A stretch of 64,000 nucleotides of DNA from Rhizobiaceae bacterium (lineage in GTDB: Bacteria > Pseudomonadota > Alphaproteobacteria > Rhizobiales > Rhizobiaceae), in assembly GCA_017644005.1 (NCBI GenBank), contig JAEPMJ010000001.1:186001-250000 (forward strand), given 5' to 3'. Made by a program: the position numbers and the translations under genes. This document shows, piece by piece, positions 38,889-47,555 of the stretch. The stretch's first letter is position 1, and each line of letters opens with the position of its first letter. The notes beneath the pieces were generated by a model, which was not told the DNA's origin, ran no database searches, and was given only the letters and a program-made list of their open reading frames with translations.

Positions 38889-39155
38889 GATCCAAGCACC
38901 CGCCGCCCTTTGTATTTAAAGAAATAGATGATCCCTTGTACTAGTTATAACACATAGCTATTTACACCACCCCCCACCAAGGGTTGCGTGGCATATTACG
39001 CACGCTTCTCCTCTGCTGCCCGGATCCTCGTTCATTCTTCCAGGGCCGCAGAGGTTGATACTAGAATATTTTTACAACCGAACGTGTCAAACAGATTCAC
39101 AACTGAAAAACGCAGAGCGCTTTTCAGCCAGAGTACGCGGCGCTATGGCAGAAGG
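38889..39155. other. AT-rich intergenic region upstream of the LuxR gene
   Basis: 267 bp without a credible gene. The part next to the LuxR start is AT-rich and likely holds its promoter; the other end is the 3' side of the enoyl-CoA hydratase gene. Short plus-strand frames here have no ribosome site or recognisable protein sense. No lux-box-like palindrome could be supported by eye. Confidence 0.4.
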
Positions 39156-39905
39156 CTACTTTTTGCGGCTCATAAAGCTGAAAAAGGCCTGTTTAGCCTC
39201 GTCGGAGGTCAGTAATTTGCGGAAAAGCTGTCCTTCTTCGGTGATGCGGGCCACGAGGGCTTCCGAATCACCCACCATCAGGCGGCGGGCTGTTGCGAGC
39301 GCGGTTCGCGGCTTGTCGGCGATTCGGGCAGCGGCCGAAAGCACCTCGGCTTCCAGGGCATCTTCAGCGACAACCCTGTAGATCAACCCCGCATCGAGCG
39401 CCCGCTCGGCAGAGAATGGTTCGCCCAGCGCCAGCATGGCAAATGCGGTCTGCCGGCCGAGAAGCGCCGGGCCGATCAGCGTCGAGCCGGCTTCCGGAAT
39501 GATGCCCAGATCCGTGAACGGCGTGTGGAAAACCGTGCGTGGCGTGGCAAAGCTCAGATCGCAGTGGAACTGGATCGTGGTGCCGACGCCAACCGCGACG
39601 CCGTCTACGCCCGAGATCAGAGGCTTTTCAAGTTTCGCCAGCGCGCACAGGAAATCGAACACCTCGTTGCCGCCGTCGCCACCGGCTGCGACCACCATGA
39701 AATCGGCGATGTCATTTCCCGCCGAGAAGGCACCCGGCACGCCCAGAATCACGTTGACACGGATTTCGGGGTCATCGTTCGCGGTGTTGAGTGCCGCCGC
39801 CATCGCGGCATACATGGCCCGCGTCAGCGCGTTCTTCTTGTCCGCGCGGTTCATGCGGATGATCTGCGCCGCGCCCTGGCGCTCAACGATGACGTGTTCG
39901 CTCAC
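39156..39905 (-). CDS. Enoyl-CoA hydratase/isomerase family protein
   Basis: 249 aa crotonase-fold enzyme. Visible blocks are NRADKKNALTRAMYAAMAAA, the first oxyanion-hole region VPGAFSAGNDIADFM, the second in ISGVDGVAVGVGTTIQFHCD, and TPFTDLGIIPEAGSTLIGPA. The position of the usual catalytic glutamate in the PEAG segment is kept. It likely hydrates enoyl-CoA produced by the acyl-CoA dehydrogenase upstream (21 bp gap). The start is GTG at 39905 with a ggggag ribosome site 7 nt upstream. Confidence 0.93.
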   Translation of the reverse strand: MSEHVIVERQGAAQIIRMNRADKKNALTRAMYAAMAAALNTANDDPEIRVNVILGVPGAFSAGNDIADFMVVAAGGDGGNEVFDFLCALAKLEKPLISGVDGVAVGVGTTIQFHCDLSFATPRTVFHTPFTDLGIIPEAGSTLIGPALLGRQTAFAMLALGEPFSAERALDAGLIYRVVAEDALEAEVLSAAARIADKPRTALATARRLMVGDSEALVARITEEGQLFRKLLTSDEAKQAFFSFMSRKK

Positions 39906-39926
39906 AAGTAATCTCCCCGTGTATCT

Positions 39927-41690
39927 TCAGGCCGCGTCGGCGGCGGCGAGGCTGGCGGCGCCTTCCACAATTGCCGATTTGAGGGCTGCGGTTTCCGAAA
40001 TCAGGTTTTCGGCAAAGAAGCGGCAGGTTCCGGCGCGTTCGCCTCCGCCCGCGGCTGTCGCGGCGCGGGCGAGATACGCGCCGCCCGCTGCCAAGGCGAA
40101 GAGACGCAGATAGGACGTCGCGCCTGCGAGAGCCGTCTGCGTTTCACCAGCCATCTGCTGCTCCTGGATGAAGCGCGTGGCTTCTTCGAAATCATCGAGT
40201 GCCGCCGAGATGCGGTCGGCGGAACGGCCGAGTTCCGGCAGGTTCGAATTGCGCAGCGCTTCCGCATCCTCGCGCAGCTCGGTGATGTAGCCGTGAATGT
40301 GCTCGCCGCCAGAGAGCGGCAGCTTGCGCATTACCAGATCGATGGCCTGGATGCCGTTGGTGCCTTCGTAAATCGGCGCGATGCGGGCATCGCGCAGCAG
40401 GCTCGCAGCTCCCGTTTCTTCGATATAGCCCATGCCGCCATGAACCTGGACTCCCATGGACGCCACCTCAACGCCAATGTCGGTGGAGAAAGCCTTGGCG
40501 ACCGGAGTGAGCAGGTTGGCCCGTTCGTTCCAGTGGCGGGCTTCATCTCCTTCGGCCGCATGTGCCATGTCGATGGCGTGGGCACACGAATAGGAGATCG
40601 CGCGTGCAATGCGGGTCAGCGCTTTCATGATAACCAGCGTGCGCTTCACATCAGGGTGCATCACGATCGGGCTCATACCCTCCGAGGAATCGCCCTCGGC
40701 GCGGCCCTGCCTGCGGTCTTGCGCATAGGCCAGAGCGCGCTGATAGGCGGCTTCCGCCACCGCCACACCCTGCATGCCAACCGCAAGACGGGCATTGTTC
40801 ATCATGGTGAACATGCAGGCGAGGCCGCGGTTTTCCTCGCCGATCAGCCAGCCGATCGCGCCCGGCTCGTCGCCATGAGCGCCGTCGCCATAAATCATGG
40901 TGCAGGTCGGCGAGGCGTGAATGCCGAGCTTATGCTCGAGGGAGGCGCAGACCACGTCGTTACGGTCACCCGGCGTGCCATCGTCATTGACGAGGAACTT
41001 CGGCACGAGGAACAGCGAAATGCCACGCGTTCCCGCCGGTGCATCCGGCAAACGCGCCAGCACCAGATGCACGATGTTGTCGGTAAAATCATGCTCGCCA
41101 TATGTGATGAATATCTTCTGGCCGAAAATACGGTAGCTGCCATCGCCCACCGGCTCCGCGCGGGCACGCAGTGCATTCAGGTCGGACCCCGCCTGCGGTT
41201 CGGTCAGGTTCATGGTGCCCATCCACTCACCGGAGACGAGCTTCTCGAGATAAGTCGCCTTGAGATCATCTGAGGCGTGTTTGTCGAGTGCTTCGATGGC
41301 GCCCATTGTCAGGGTCGGGCCGATGGCGAAAGCCATTGCGCCGGAATTCCACATCTCGAGCGCTGCAACATGCAGCATGTTGGGCAGGCCCTGGCCGCCG
41401 AATTCGACGGGTGCTGAGATGGAATTCCAGCCGCCCTCGCACCAGTTGCGGTATAGCTCTTTCCAGCCGGGAGGAGTTGTGACCTCACCGTCCTTCAAGA
41501 CCGCACCGCGCTCGTCGCCGACCTTGTAGAGGGGCGCAACTTCTTCGGTTGCAAAGCGCCCGGCCTCGGTGAGGATCGCATCCACAAGGTCTTCCGAAAG
41601 GTCCCCCAGCCGGCCGCCTGCCAGCGCGGATTTCATGCCCGCGACGTGGTTCAGCGTGAATGCGATTTCCTCGACGGGTGCACGATACAT
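39927..41690 (-). CDS. Acyl-CoA dehydrogenase
   Basis: 587 aa FAD enzyme of the longer type with a C-terminal extension. Motifs include TLTMGAIEALDKHASDDLKA, the FAD-binding MNLTEPQAGSDLNALRARA, KIFITYGEHDFTDN, NARLAVGMQGVAVAEAAYQR, and catalytic glutamate in PIYEGTNGIQAIDL. It oxidises acyl-CoA to enoyl-CoA in fatty-acid or branched-chain degradation; chain length cannot be told. Operon with the enoyl-CoA hydratase. A palindromic site resembling LiuR boxes lies upstream at 41759-41774. Confidence 0.96.
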   Translation of the reverse strand: MYRAPVEEIAFTLNHVAGMKSALAGGRLGDLSEDLVDAILTEAGRFATEEVAPLYKVGDERGAVLKDGEVTTPPGWKELYRNWCEGGWNSISAPVEFGGQGLPNMLHVAALEMWNSGAMAFAIGPTLTMGAIEALDKHASDDLKATYLEKLVSGEWMGTMNLTEPQAGSDLNALRARAEPVGDGSYRIFGQKIFITYGEHDFTDNIVHLVLARLPDAPAGTRGISLFLVPKFLVNDDGTPGDRNDVVCASLEHKLGIHASPTCTMIYGDGAHGDEPGAIGWLIGEENRGLACMFTMMNNARLAVGMQGVAVAEAAYQRALAYAQDRRQGRAEGDSSEGMSPIVMHPDVKRTLVIMKALTRIARAISYSCAHAIDMAHAAEGDEARHWNERANLLTPVAKAFSTDIGVEVASMGVQVHGGMGYIEETGAASLLRDARIAPIYEGTNGIQAIDLVMRKLPLSGGEHIHGYITELREDAEALRNSNLPELGRSADRISAALDDFEEATRFIQEQQMAGETQTALAGATSYLRLFALAAGGAYLARAATAAGGGERAGTCRFFAENLISETAALKSAIVEGAASLAAADAA

Positions 41691-41758
41691 GCCGAACTGC
41701 CCTCCTCTGGCGTGCTTCGGAAAATATGCAGGAACTCACCGCCACCCGCTAGTGGCTT

Positions 41759-41774
41759 TTTACGTAAACGTCAA
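41759..41774 (-). promoter_or_regulatory. Candidate MerR-type (LiuR-like) operator upstream of the acyl-CoA dehydrogenase operon
   Basis: On the minus strand the site reads ttgacgtttacgtaaa, an imperfect palindrome (one arm mismatch) 69 bp upstream of the acyl-CoA dehydrogenase start. It resembles LiuR (MerR family) sites known upstream of branched-chain and fatty-acid degradation genes, from memory of that consensus. No MerR gene lies in the window. Confidence 0.45.
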
Positions 41775-41818
41775 TTCACGGCCTTGGCGTGAGGCTGTGC
41801 TTCGGTTATGCGTGCGGC

Positions 41819-42022
41819 ATGCTCGCACGTCCCGAAGTCGCCCGCTGCATCGAATGCGGCCTTGCCTATGGATCGCCTGGTTTCGCGCTCGATGGCGATG
41901 GACCCGCCTATTGGTGCGACCGGGGTGTCTTGTGTTCACCCCGATGCTCGCTCGCGCATCACAAGAAACGCGCAGCCGAAGGCACCTTGCCGGCGAAGCC
42001 GGCGCCGGATCCATTCGGATAG
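41819..42022 (+). CDS. Small cysteine-rich, probably zinc-binding protein
   Basis: 67 aa. Two cysteine pairs, ARCIECGLAYG and WCDRGVLCSPRCS, suggest a zinc ribbon or treble-clef; the tail is Lys/Pro-rich. No family was recognised. The start chosen is ATG at 41819; GTG/ATG codons up to 41789 keep the frame open. It is divergent from the acyl-CoA dehydrogenase and convergent with purD (7 bp), filling the gap exactly, which supports it as a gene. Confidence 0.65.
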   Translation: MLARPEVARCIECGLAYGSPGFALDGDGPAYWCDRGVLCSPRCSLAHHKKRAAEGTLPAKPAPDPFG

Positions 42023-42029
42023 GCCTGCC

Positions 42030-43310
42030 TCATTTCTCCGCTTCGCGCGCCACTGCGCGCCAGCCGATGTCGCGGCGGCAGAAGCCACCCGGCCAGTCGA
42101 TCTTGTCAACGGCGGCATAGGCAGCGTCGCGCGCTGCGGTCACGCTGGCGCCGAGTGCGGTGACATTGAGCACGCGCCCGCCGGCCGCGACCAGATCCAC
42201 GCCGTCCAGTGCGGTGCCGGCATGAAATATCTCCACACCCTCGGCCGCGCCCGCCGCGTCGATGCCGCCGATCACCGATCCCTTGTCCGTCCTGCCCGGG
42301 TAGCCGTTCGCGGCCATGACAACCGACAACGCGGTATCGTCACGCCAACTTGCCGAAACCTCTGCAAGCCTACCATCGGAGGCAGCGGCCAGCAGCGCCA
42401 GAAGGTCGGCGTCCAGCCGCATCATCAGCACCTGGCACTCCGGGTCGCCGAAACGGACATTATATTCGATCAGCTTCGGCCCATCGTCGGTGATCATAAG
42501 CCCCGCGAACAGCACACCGGTAAAGGGCGTGCCCATCTCGGCCATACCGCGCAGGGATGGTTCTACGATCTCGCGCATCACACGCGCCGACATTTCCGGT
42601 GTCATCACCGGGGCCGGCGAATAGGCGCCCATGCCGCCGGTGTTCGGGCCGGTATCGCCCTCGCCGACCGCCTTGTGGTCCTGTGCCGTGCCGAAAGGCA
42701 GCGCGGTAGTGCCGTCGCAGATGAAAAAGCAGCTCGCCTCTTCGCCAACGAGTTTTTCCTCGATAACGACTTCCGCGCCAGCGTCGCCGAATGCCCCCTC
42801 GAAGCAGTCGTCCACGGCGGCGATTGCTTCGTCCAACGTTTCGGCCACGGTTACACCCTTGCCTGCGGCGAGACCGTCGGCCTTGATGACGATCGGTGCA
42901 CCGACCCGGCGCAAATAGGCTTTCGCCTTGGGCGCGTTATTGAAGCGTTGCCAAGCAGCGGTCGGGACGCCGTATCGGTCGCACAGCTCCTTGGTGAACC
43001 CTTTGGAGCCCTCCAGTTTCGCAGCTTCGGCGGAAGGTCCGAACACCTTGATGCCGTCCTTGGCGAGTGCATCGGCAAGGCCGGCAACGAGCGGCGCTTC
43101 GGGGCCGACAACCACAAGCCCGATCCCGTTTTGACTGCAGAAACCGGCGACGGCGTCATGATCGGTCACATCGATCGGCAGACACTCGGCATGTTTCGCT
43201 ATGCCGGGATTGCCCGGAGCGGCAAAGAGCCTGCCGAGCGTCGGGGACTTGGCAAGTTTCCAGGCAAGCGCATGTTCGCGCCCGCCGGAACCGATCAGAA
43301 GAACGTTCAT
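42030..43310 (-). CDS. purD: Phosphoribosylamine-glycine ligase
   Basis: 426 aa ATP-grasp enzyme, second step of purine synthesis. Visible are [39 protein letters not shown], the ATP-grasp core [19 protein letters not shown], and [13 protein letters not shown] [18 protein letters not shown]. The start is ATG at 43310 with gaggt ribosome site; 20 upstream codons of open frame have no conservation. It stands alone on this strand here. Confidence 0.97.
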   Translation of the reverse strand: MNVLLIGSGGREHALAWKLAKSPTLGRLFAAPGNPGIAKHAECLPIDVTDHDAVAGFCSQNGIGLVVVGPEAPLVAGLADALAKDGIKVFGPSAEAAKLEGSKGFTKELCDRYGVPTAAWQRFNNAPKAKAYLRRVGAPIVIKADGLAAGKGVTVAETLDEAIAAVDDCFEGAFGDAGAEVVIEEKLVGEEASCFFICDGTTALPFGTAQDHKAVGEGDTGPNTGGMGAYSPAPVMTPEMSARVMREIVEPSLRGMAEMGTPFTGVLFAGLMITDDGPKLIEYNVRFGDPECQVLMMRLDADLLALLAAASDGRLAEVSASWRDDTALSVVMAANGYPGRTDKGSVIGGIDAAGAAEGVEIFHAGTALDGVDLVAAGGRVLNVTALGASVTAARDAAYAAVDKIDWPGGFCRRDIGWRAVAREAEK

Positions 43311-43381
43311 GATACCTCGCGGCGGCGATTGGCTAAGCGTTGCGCTATTGCCAGCGCGGCCCGGGGTCAAGGGTTCGCCCT

Positions 43382-43945
43382 TCAGCTTTGGACAGGTTTT
43401 GCCGGGAACCGTGCTGCAAAGCGCTCCAGCGGAAGGGCTGTCGCGTTGGTCAGGTAAGACACGGTTCTGTAGAAGCCCGCAAGCATCAGTACTTCAAGAC
43501 ATGCGGCGTCAGAGAAGCTGCCCGAGAAGAGCTTCCACAGATCATCGCCGATGGTGGCCGTTTCATGCAGTTCGTCGCAGATCCGAATCAGCAGGCGATC
43601 TGTCTCGTCGGACCAGCATGCATCGCCAGCCGCGCCATGGGCGAGCGACTGAAGCTGGTTATCGGTCAGGCCTGCCTTTTGCGCAAAGAATGCGACATGA
43701 ACGCCCCACTCATACTCTGATGCACAGCGGGCCGTGACGCGGTCAATGACGATTTCGCGGTGGCGGAGGTCGAGATTGCCCTTGTCGAGCAAACCGCCTC
43801 CCATGAAGCGCTCGAAAAGCCTTTCGTCGCGCGCGAGCATCGTAAAGAGAGCCAGCGGCGGCACGCCCGCCGGCATAAGACTGTCGAGTCTGAACTGGAC
43901 CGCCGCCGAAAACGGCGGCTCAGCACATTTTATCCGGGCAGACAT
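43382..43945 (-). CDS. Carboxymuconolactone decarboxylase (AhpD-like) family protein
   Basis: 187 aa helical protein. The family block [20 protein letters not shown] followed by [15 protein letters not shown] is clear, with a single cysteine and a Glu/His arrangement rather than the CxxC of AhpD. The enzyme reaction is unknown. The start chosen is ATG at 43945 because a ggag site lies 8 nt upstream; the GTG at 43954 has that site almost touching it. It is divergent from an HxlR regulator, with a palindrome at 43958-43978 just upstream. Confidence 0.88.
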   Translation of the reverse strand: MSARIKCAEPPFSAAVQFRLDSLMPAGVPPLALFTMLARDERLFERFMGGGLLDKGNLDLRHREIVIDRVTARCASEYEWGVHVAFFAQKAGLTDNQLQSLAHGAAGDACWSDETDRLLIRICDELHETATIGDDLWKLFSGSFSDAACLEVLMLAGFYRTVSYLTNATALPLERFAARFPAKPVQS

Positions 43946-43957
43946 TTCTGACACTCC

Positions 43958-43978
43958 ATGCTATTATTATCATAGCAT
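43958..43978. promoter_or_regulatory. Palindromic operator candidate between the CMD-family and HxlR genes
   Basis: Arms atgctat (43958-43964) and atagcat (43972-43978) are exact reverse complements with a 7-bp AT spacer; a further half-site atagcat occurs at 44001-44007 across the HxlR start codon. The position between divergent genes and overlap with both start regions fits autoregulation and repression by the adjacent HxlR protein. Confidence 0.7.
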
Positions 43979-44005
43979 ATACATCTTCGCTACGGAATCA
44001 ATAGC

Positions 44006-44350
44006 ATGCTGTCTCATCTGTCCGACAAGTCTGTTCGCGGCTCTGCAACGGGGCGCCCGATCATGGTGCTGCTCGACCTCCTGGGGCGGCGAACGGCGCT
44101 ACGCATTCTATGGGAACTATCGAAGAGCGACCTGCGGTTCCGTCCACTGCAGGCAGCAGCCGAGACAAGTCCAAGCGTGCTCAATGTACGGCTCGCCGAG
44201 TTGCGCGAGGCCGGCCTCGTCGAGAAAGGCGACGATGGTTATGCACTCAGTAACCAGGGCCGAATGCTTGCCGCCCATTTGCTGCCGCTGGTCGCCTGGT
44301 CGGAAGAGTGGGCTGCCGATTTGAGAAAAGGAGACGACACGCCGGCTTGA
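44006..44350 (+). CDS. HxlR family winged-helix transcriptional regulator
   Basis: 114 aa. The HxlR fold is seen in MVLLDLLGRRTALRILWELS, LRFRPLQAAAETSPSVLNVR, and LAELREAGLVEKGDDGYALS (wing). The C-terminal helix ends ...EEWAADLRKGDD. HxlR proteins sense electrophiles, aldehydes or redox change, often repressing a divergent detoxification gene; here that would be the CMD-family protein. The start ATG at 44006 lies inside a half-site of its own putative operator. The gene ends 33 bp before ubiA on the same strand. Confidence 0.93.
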   Translation: MLSHLSDKSVRGSATGRPIMVLLDLLGRRTALRILWELSKSDLRFRPLQAAAETSPSVLNVRLAELREAGLVEKGDDGYALSNQGRMLAAHLLPLVAWSEEWAADLRKGDDTPA

Positions 44351-44382
44351 CGCTGCGCAAAGCGACTGTCACTTGCTCGGAT

Positions 44383-45366
44383 ATGGAAACCATCCAATCC
44401 AAAGGCGTGCGCGGGCGGGTTTCAGATGCGCCGTCGGGCCACTGGGTCTATCGCGTGCTGCCCCGTGCGCTGTGGCCGCACGCGCAACTCGCGCGCTGGG
44501 ATCGGCCGATCGGCTGGCAGCTGCTGCTTTGGCCCTGCTGGTGGGCCACCGCACTTGCCGCCCTCGCCTATGCGAAACCGGGCGCGGCGATCCTCGACGT
44601 TATGCCCTCGCCCTACCACCTGGTTCTGTTCCTGATCGGCGCAATGGCGATGCGGGGCGCCGGCTGCACCTATAACGACCTGGTCGATGAGAACATCGAC
44701 ACACAGGTCGAGCGCACCCGCTCGCGACCCCTGCCATCCGGGCAAATCACCCGCAAACAGGCCTGGGTTTTCCTGGTCGTTCAGGCACTTGTTGGTTTGG
44801 CGGTGCTCATTCAGTTCAACTGGTTCACCGTGCTGCTCGGCGTTGCCTCGCTCGGTATCGTCGCGCTTTATCCCTTTGCCAAACGTTTCACCGACTGGCC
44901 GCAGTTTTTCCTCGGCCTTGCCTTCTCGTGGGGCGCGCTGATGGGCTGGGCGGCACATTTCGGCGGCCTGTCGCTTGCACCATTCCTGCTTTATTCGGGC
45001 TCGATCCTGTGGGTGATCGGCTACGACACGATCTACGCGCATCAGGACAAGGAAGATGACGCTCTGGTGGGGGTGCGCTCCACCGCGCGGCTGTTCGGCG
45101 CGCGAACCAAACAGGCTCTTGTTTTCCTATACGGCGGGGCACTGCTGTTTTTCGCGGTGGCTTTCGCGCTGGCGGCGGTGCCGATGCCGGCGCTCGCCGG
45201 GCTTGTAGCTGCCGGTGCGCATATGGTGCGGCAGATCAGGGTTCTCGATATCGACAACCCCGAGCAGTGCCTGCAGCTCTTCAGATCGAACAATGTGGTC
45301 GGCTGGCTGATATTCCTCGGCCTTCTGGGCGGAGGGGCCTGGGCCGTTATCAGCCCAAGCTTCTAA
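44383..45366 (+). CDS. ubiA: 4-hydroxybenzoate polyprenyltransferase
   Basis: 327 aa polytopic membrane enzyme attaching the polyprenyl tail to 4-hydroxybenzoate in ubiquinone synthesis. Both Asp-rich motifs are present: YNDLVDENIDTQVERTRSRP and YDTIYAHQDKEDDALVGVRS. The N-terminal ARWDRPIGWQLLLWPCWWAT is typical. The start chosen is ATG at 44383; a longer frame overlaps the HxlR gene. The polyprenyl diphosphate synthase at 55966-56982 could supply its side chain. Convergent with the DUF6101 gene (5 bp). Confidence 0.97.
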   Translation: METIQSKGVRGRVSDAPSGHWVYRVLPRALWPHAQLARWDRPIGWQLLLWPCWWATALAALAYAKPGAAILDVMPSPYHLVLFLIGAMAMRGAGCTYNDLVDENIDTQVERTRSRPLPSGQITRKQAWVFLVVQALVGLAVLIQFNWFTVLLGVASLGIVALYPFAKRFTDWPQFFLGLAFSWGALMGWAAHFGGLSLAPFLLYSGSILWVIGYDTIYAHQDKEDDALVGVRSTARLFGARTKQALVFLYGGALLFFAVAFALAAVPMPALAGLVAAGAHMVRQIRVLDIDNPEQCLQLFRSNNVVGWLIFLGLLGGGAWAVISPSF

Positions 45367-45371
45367 CCCAA

Positions 45372-45935
45372 TCAGCTGCGGGCGATGATCTCTTCGCCCT
45401 TTACCACCAGCCGCAAACCAAGCTGGCCGCATTTGCGGCGCGCAAGAAAGCGCGGGCGGCGGCGCGCGGACGCTTTGCCCTGGCGGCGTTCGTGAACCGG
45501 AGCGACCTGACGCTCGCCGATCGTGTCTTCCAGCACACGGGCGACACCGTCAGCCTCGACCAGCATCATCGGCAGGCCATAAGCCTCCGACCATGCGCGC
45601 CAGTCGGCCGCGACATCGTCCAGATCGCTGGCGACCAGCAGCGGTACGGACAGCGAATCGTCCGCATGCAGCAGTTCCAGCGTCACGGTCACCTCGCCGT
45701 TGTCGTCCTCGATCGCACGCGCAGCAACGCCGCGGAAGGCGGACGCCGGAATGGCGATGCTCACCGGCAGGCGCGCATTCTTCAGATGGCGTTTGATGGT
45801 CGCACCGCGGCGGTCGATGGTGAAAAGTACGTCGCCATGCTCGTCGCTCAGCGCGTAGGTCACGACCTGCGGCAGATGATAGGGGTCGAGCCGCATATTG
45901 CTGCCCGCCCAGACTGGCATCAGTCCGGTGTTCAT
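45372..45935 (-). CDS. DUF6101 family protein
   Basis: 187 aa cytoplasmic protein. The N-terminal WAGSNMRLDPYHLPQVVTYA and the middle RRGATIKRHLKNARLPVSIA and PLLVASDLDDVAADWRAWSE match the rhizobial DUF6101 group as remembered; the C-terminal 35 residues are very basic (RRQGKASARRRPRFLARRKC). Function unknown. The start ATG at 45935 has an aggaagg ribosome site. A 6-bp stem (45980-45985 / 45991-45996) lies in its 5' leader. Confidence 0.85.
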   Translation of the reverse strand: MNTGLMPVWAGSNMRLDPYHLPQVVTYALSDEHGDVLFTIDRRGATIKRHLKNARLPVSIAIPASAFRGVAARAIEDDNGEVTVTLELLHADDSLSVPLLVASDLDDVAADWRAWSEAYGLPMMLVEADGVARVLEDTIGERQVAPVHERRQGKASARRRPRFLARRKCGQLGLRLVVKGEEIIARS

Positions 45936-46115
45936 GTTGTGCCTTCCTGTCTCTCCTGAGAGCCGTAGCCGGATCTCTGAACGGGTTTGTCCCGTTTCTT
46001 GATTGGGAGAGTAGCGCGGGGCATCTTACCGGCAGGCGAAGAACTTCGGTTAACAATCGCTGATCGGAACGATAGTTAGCGAATACTCACCGGAACGCGC
46101 GCATCTTGCGCAATA

Positions 46116-47546
46116 TCAGATGACCTTGTTGGGATTCATGATACCCAACGGATCGACTGCGCGTTTGACCGCACGCATCAGCTCGGTCGCAACGGGCGGC
46201 GCAGTGGCGATCAACTCGTCGCGTTTCAGCCGGCCGATGCCGTGTTCGGCGGAAAACGAACCGCCGAGTGCATGCACCAGCGAATGAACGGCCCGGTTCA
46301 TCTCGCCGTAAAGGGCCTGGAAGGCGGCACTGTCGCCGCCGACGGGCTCCGAGACATTGTAATGCAGATTGCCATCGCCCATGTGGCCGAAACAGACGAC
46401 GCGTGCGCCAGGCGCCACGCGTTCGACCAGCCCCGCGCCTTCAGCGATAAATCTCGGAATTGCCGCGACCGGCACCGAAATGTCGTGCTTGATCGAGAAA
46501 CCCTCCGGCTTCTGCGCTTCCGACATGTTTTCGCGCAAGGCCCAGAAATCGCTGAACTGCCGGCCGCTGGCTGCAATGGTCGCATCGAGCACGGAGCCCT
46601 GCTCCATCGCCGCCGAGAGAATGTCCTCGATGAGTTCACGTGCATCCCTGGCCGAGCGGACAGAAGATATCTCCAGCATAACGTAGCAGGGATAGCGTTC
46701 GGCCATCGGCCGCCGGGAAGACGGACTGTGCTTCAAAAGGAATTCGAGCGGTGTGTCCATGACGAGCTCGAACGCTGTGACCGACGCTCCGCCACGGTCC
46801 TGCGCGAGACGAAATAGACTGAGCGCATCGTCAGGAGAATTGAGGCCGGCCCAGGCGATCTCGCGGCCTTTGGGCTTTGGGAAAAGCCTCAGAACTGCGG
46901 CAGTGATTATGCCAAGCGTGCCCTCGCCGCCGACAAAAAGGTTCTTCAGGTCGTAGCCGGTATTGTCCTTCTTCAGCTTGCGCAGGTCGTCAAAGACACG
47001 GCCGTCAGGCATAACGACTTCGAGGCCCAGGCAAAGTTCGCGCGCATTGCCATAGGCGAGAACACCCGTGCCGCCGGCGTTGGTCGAGAGGTTGCCGCCG
47101 ATCTGGCAGCTGCCCTGCGAGCCCAGCGACAGCGGAAACAGCCGATCGGCCCCATCAGCGGCGTCCTGCAATGTCTGCAGCACCACCCCTGCCTCGACGG
47201 TGGCCGTGTTGGACGTTGTGTCGATTTCGCGGATGCGGTCCATCCGCGACAGCGAAACGACGATTTCCCTGCCGCTGCCATCCGGCATCTGGCCGCCGAC
47301 AAGCCCGGTATTGCCGCCCTGCGGCACGACCGGCGTTCGGGTTTCGGTGGCCAGCATCATGATGCGGCTTACTTCCTGCGTGCTGCCCGGCTTGAGCACC
47401 AGCGGCGTGCGCCCGCCGAACAGCCCCCGGCGCTCGACCACATAGGGTGCGATGTCGGTCTCGGCCGTCAGCGCATATTTATCACCGACGATCCCGACAA
47501 AGCGGCGGATCAGCGTTTCATCGAGCGGTTGGGCGGAGGCGTCCAT
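46116..47546 (-). CDS. FAD-binding oxidoreductase, GlcD/D-2-hydroxyglutarate dehydrogenase type
   Basis: 476 aa flavoprotein of the VAO/PCMH fold. The FAD domain shows VVPQGGNTGLVGGQMPDGSG and CQIGGNLSTNAGGTGVLAYG; the C-terminal FAD-oxidase domain shows VCFGHMGDGNLHYNVSEP and FSAEHGIGRLKRDEL. This group oxidises D-2-hydroxy acids such as D-lactate, D-2-hydroxyglutarate or glycolate, passing electrons to quinone or cytochrome; the substrate is not decided. The start is ATG at 47546, 9 bp after the TsaC-like gene on the same strand. Confidence 0.95.
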   Translation of the reverse strand: MDASAQPLDETLIRRFVGIVGDKYALTAETDIAPYVVERRGLFGGRTPLVLKPGSTQEVSRIMMLATETRTPVVPQGGNTGLVGGQMPDGSGREIVVSLSRMDRIREIDTTSNTATVEAGVVLQTLQDAADGADRLFPLSLGSQGSCQIGGNLSTNAGGTGVLAYGNARELCLGLEVVMPDGRVFDDLRKLKKDNTGYDLKNLFVGGEGTLGIITAAVLRLFPKPKGREIAWAGLNSPDDALSLFRLAQDRGGASVTAFELVMDTPLEFLLKHSPSSRRPMAERYPCYVMLEISSVRSARDARELIEDILSAAMEQGSVLDATIAASGRQFSDFWALRENMSEAQKPEGFSIKHDISVPVAAIPRFIAEGAGLVERVAPGARVVCFGHMGDGNLHYNVSEPVGGDSAAFQALYGEMNRAVHSLVHALGGSFSAEHGIGRLKRDELIATAPPVATELMRAVKRAVDPLGIMNPNKVI

Positions 47547-47555
47547 CGCCGAACG

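Noticed and set aside
45980..45996. aacggg/cccgtt stem as a terminator for the GlcD-type gene
   Set aside because: No T-run follows on the minus strand and the stem is only 6 bp; more likely part of the DUF6101 leader.
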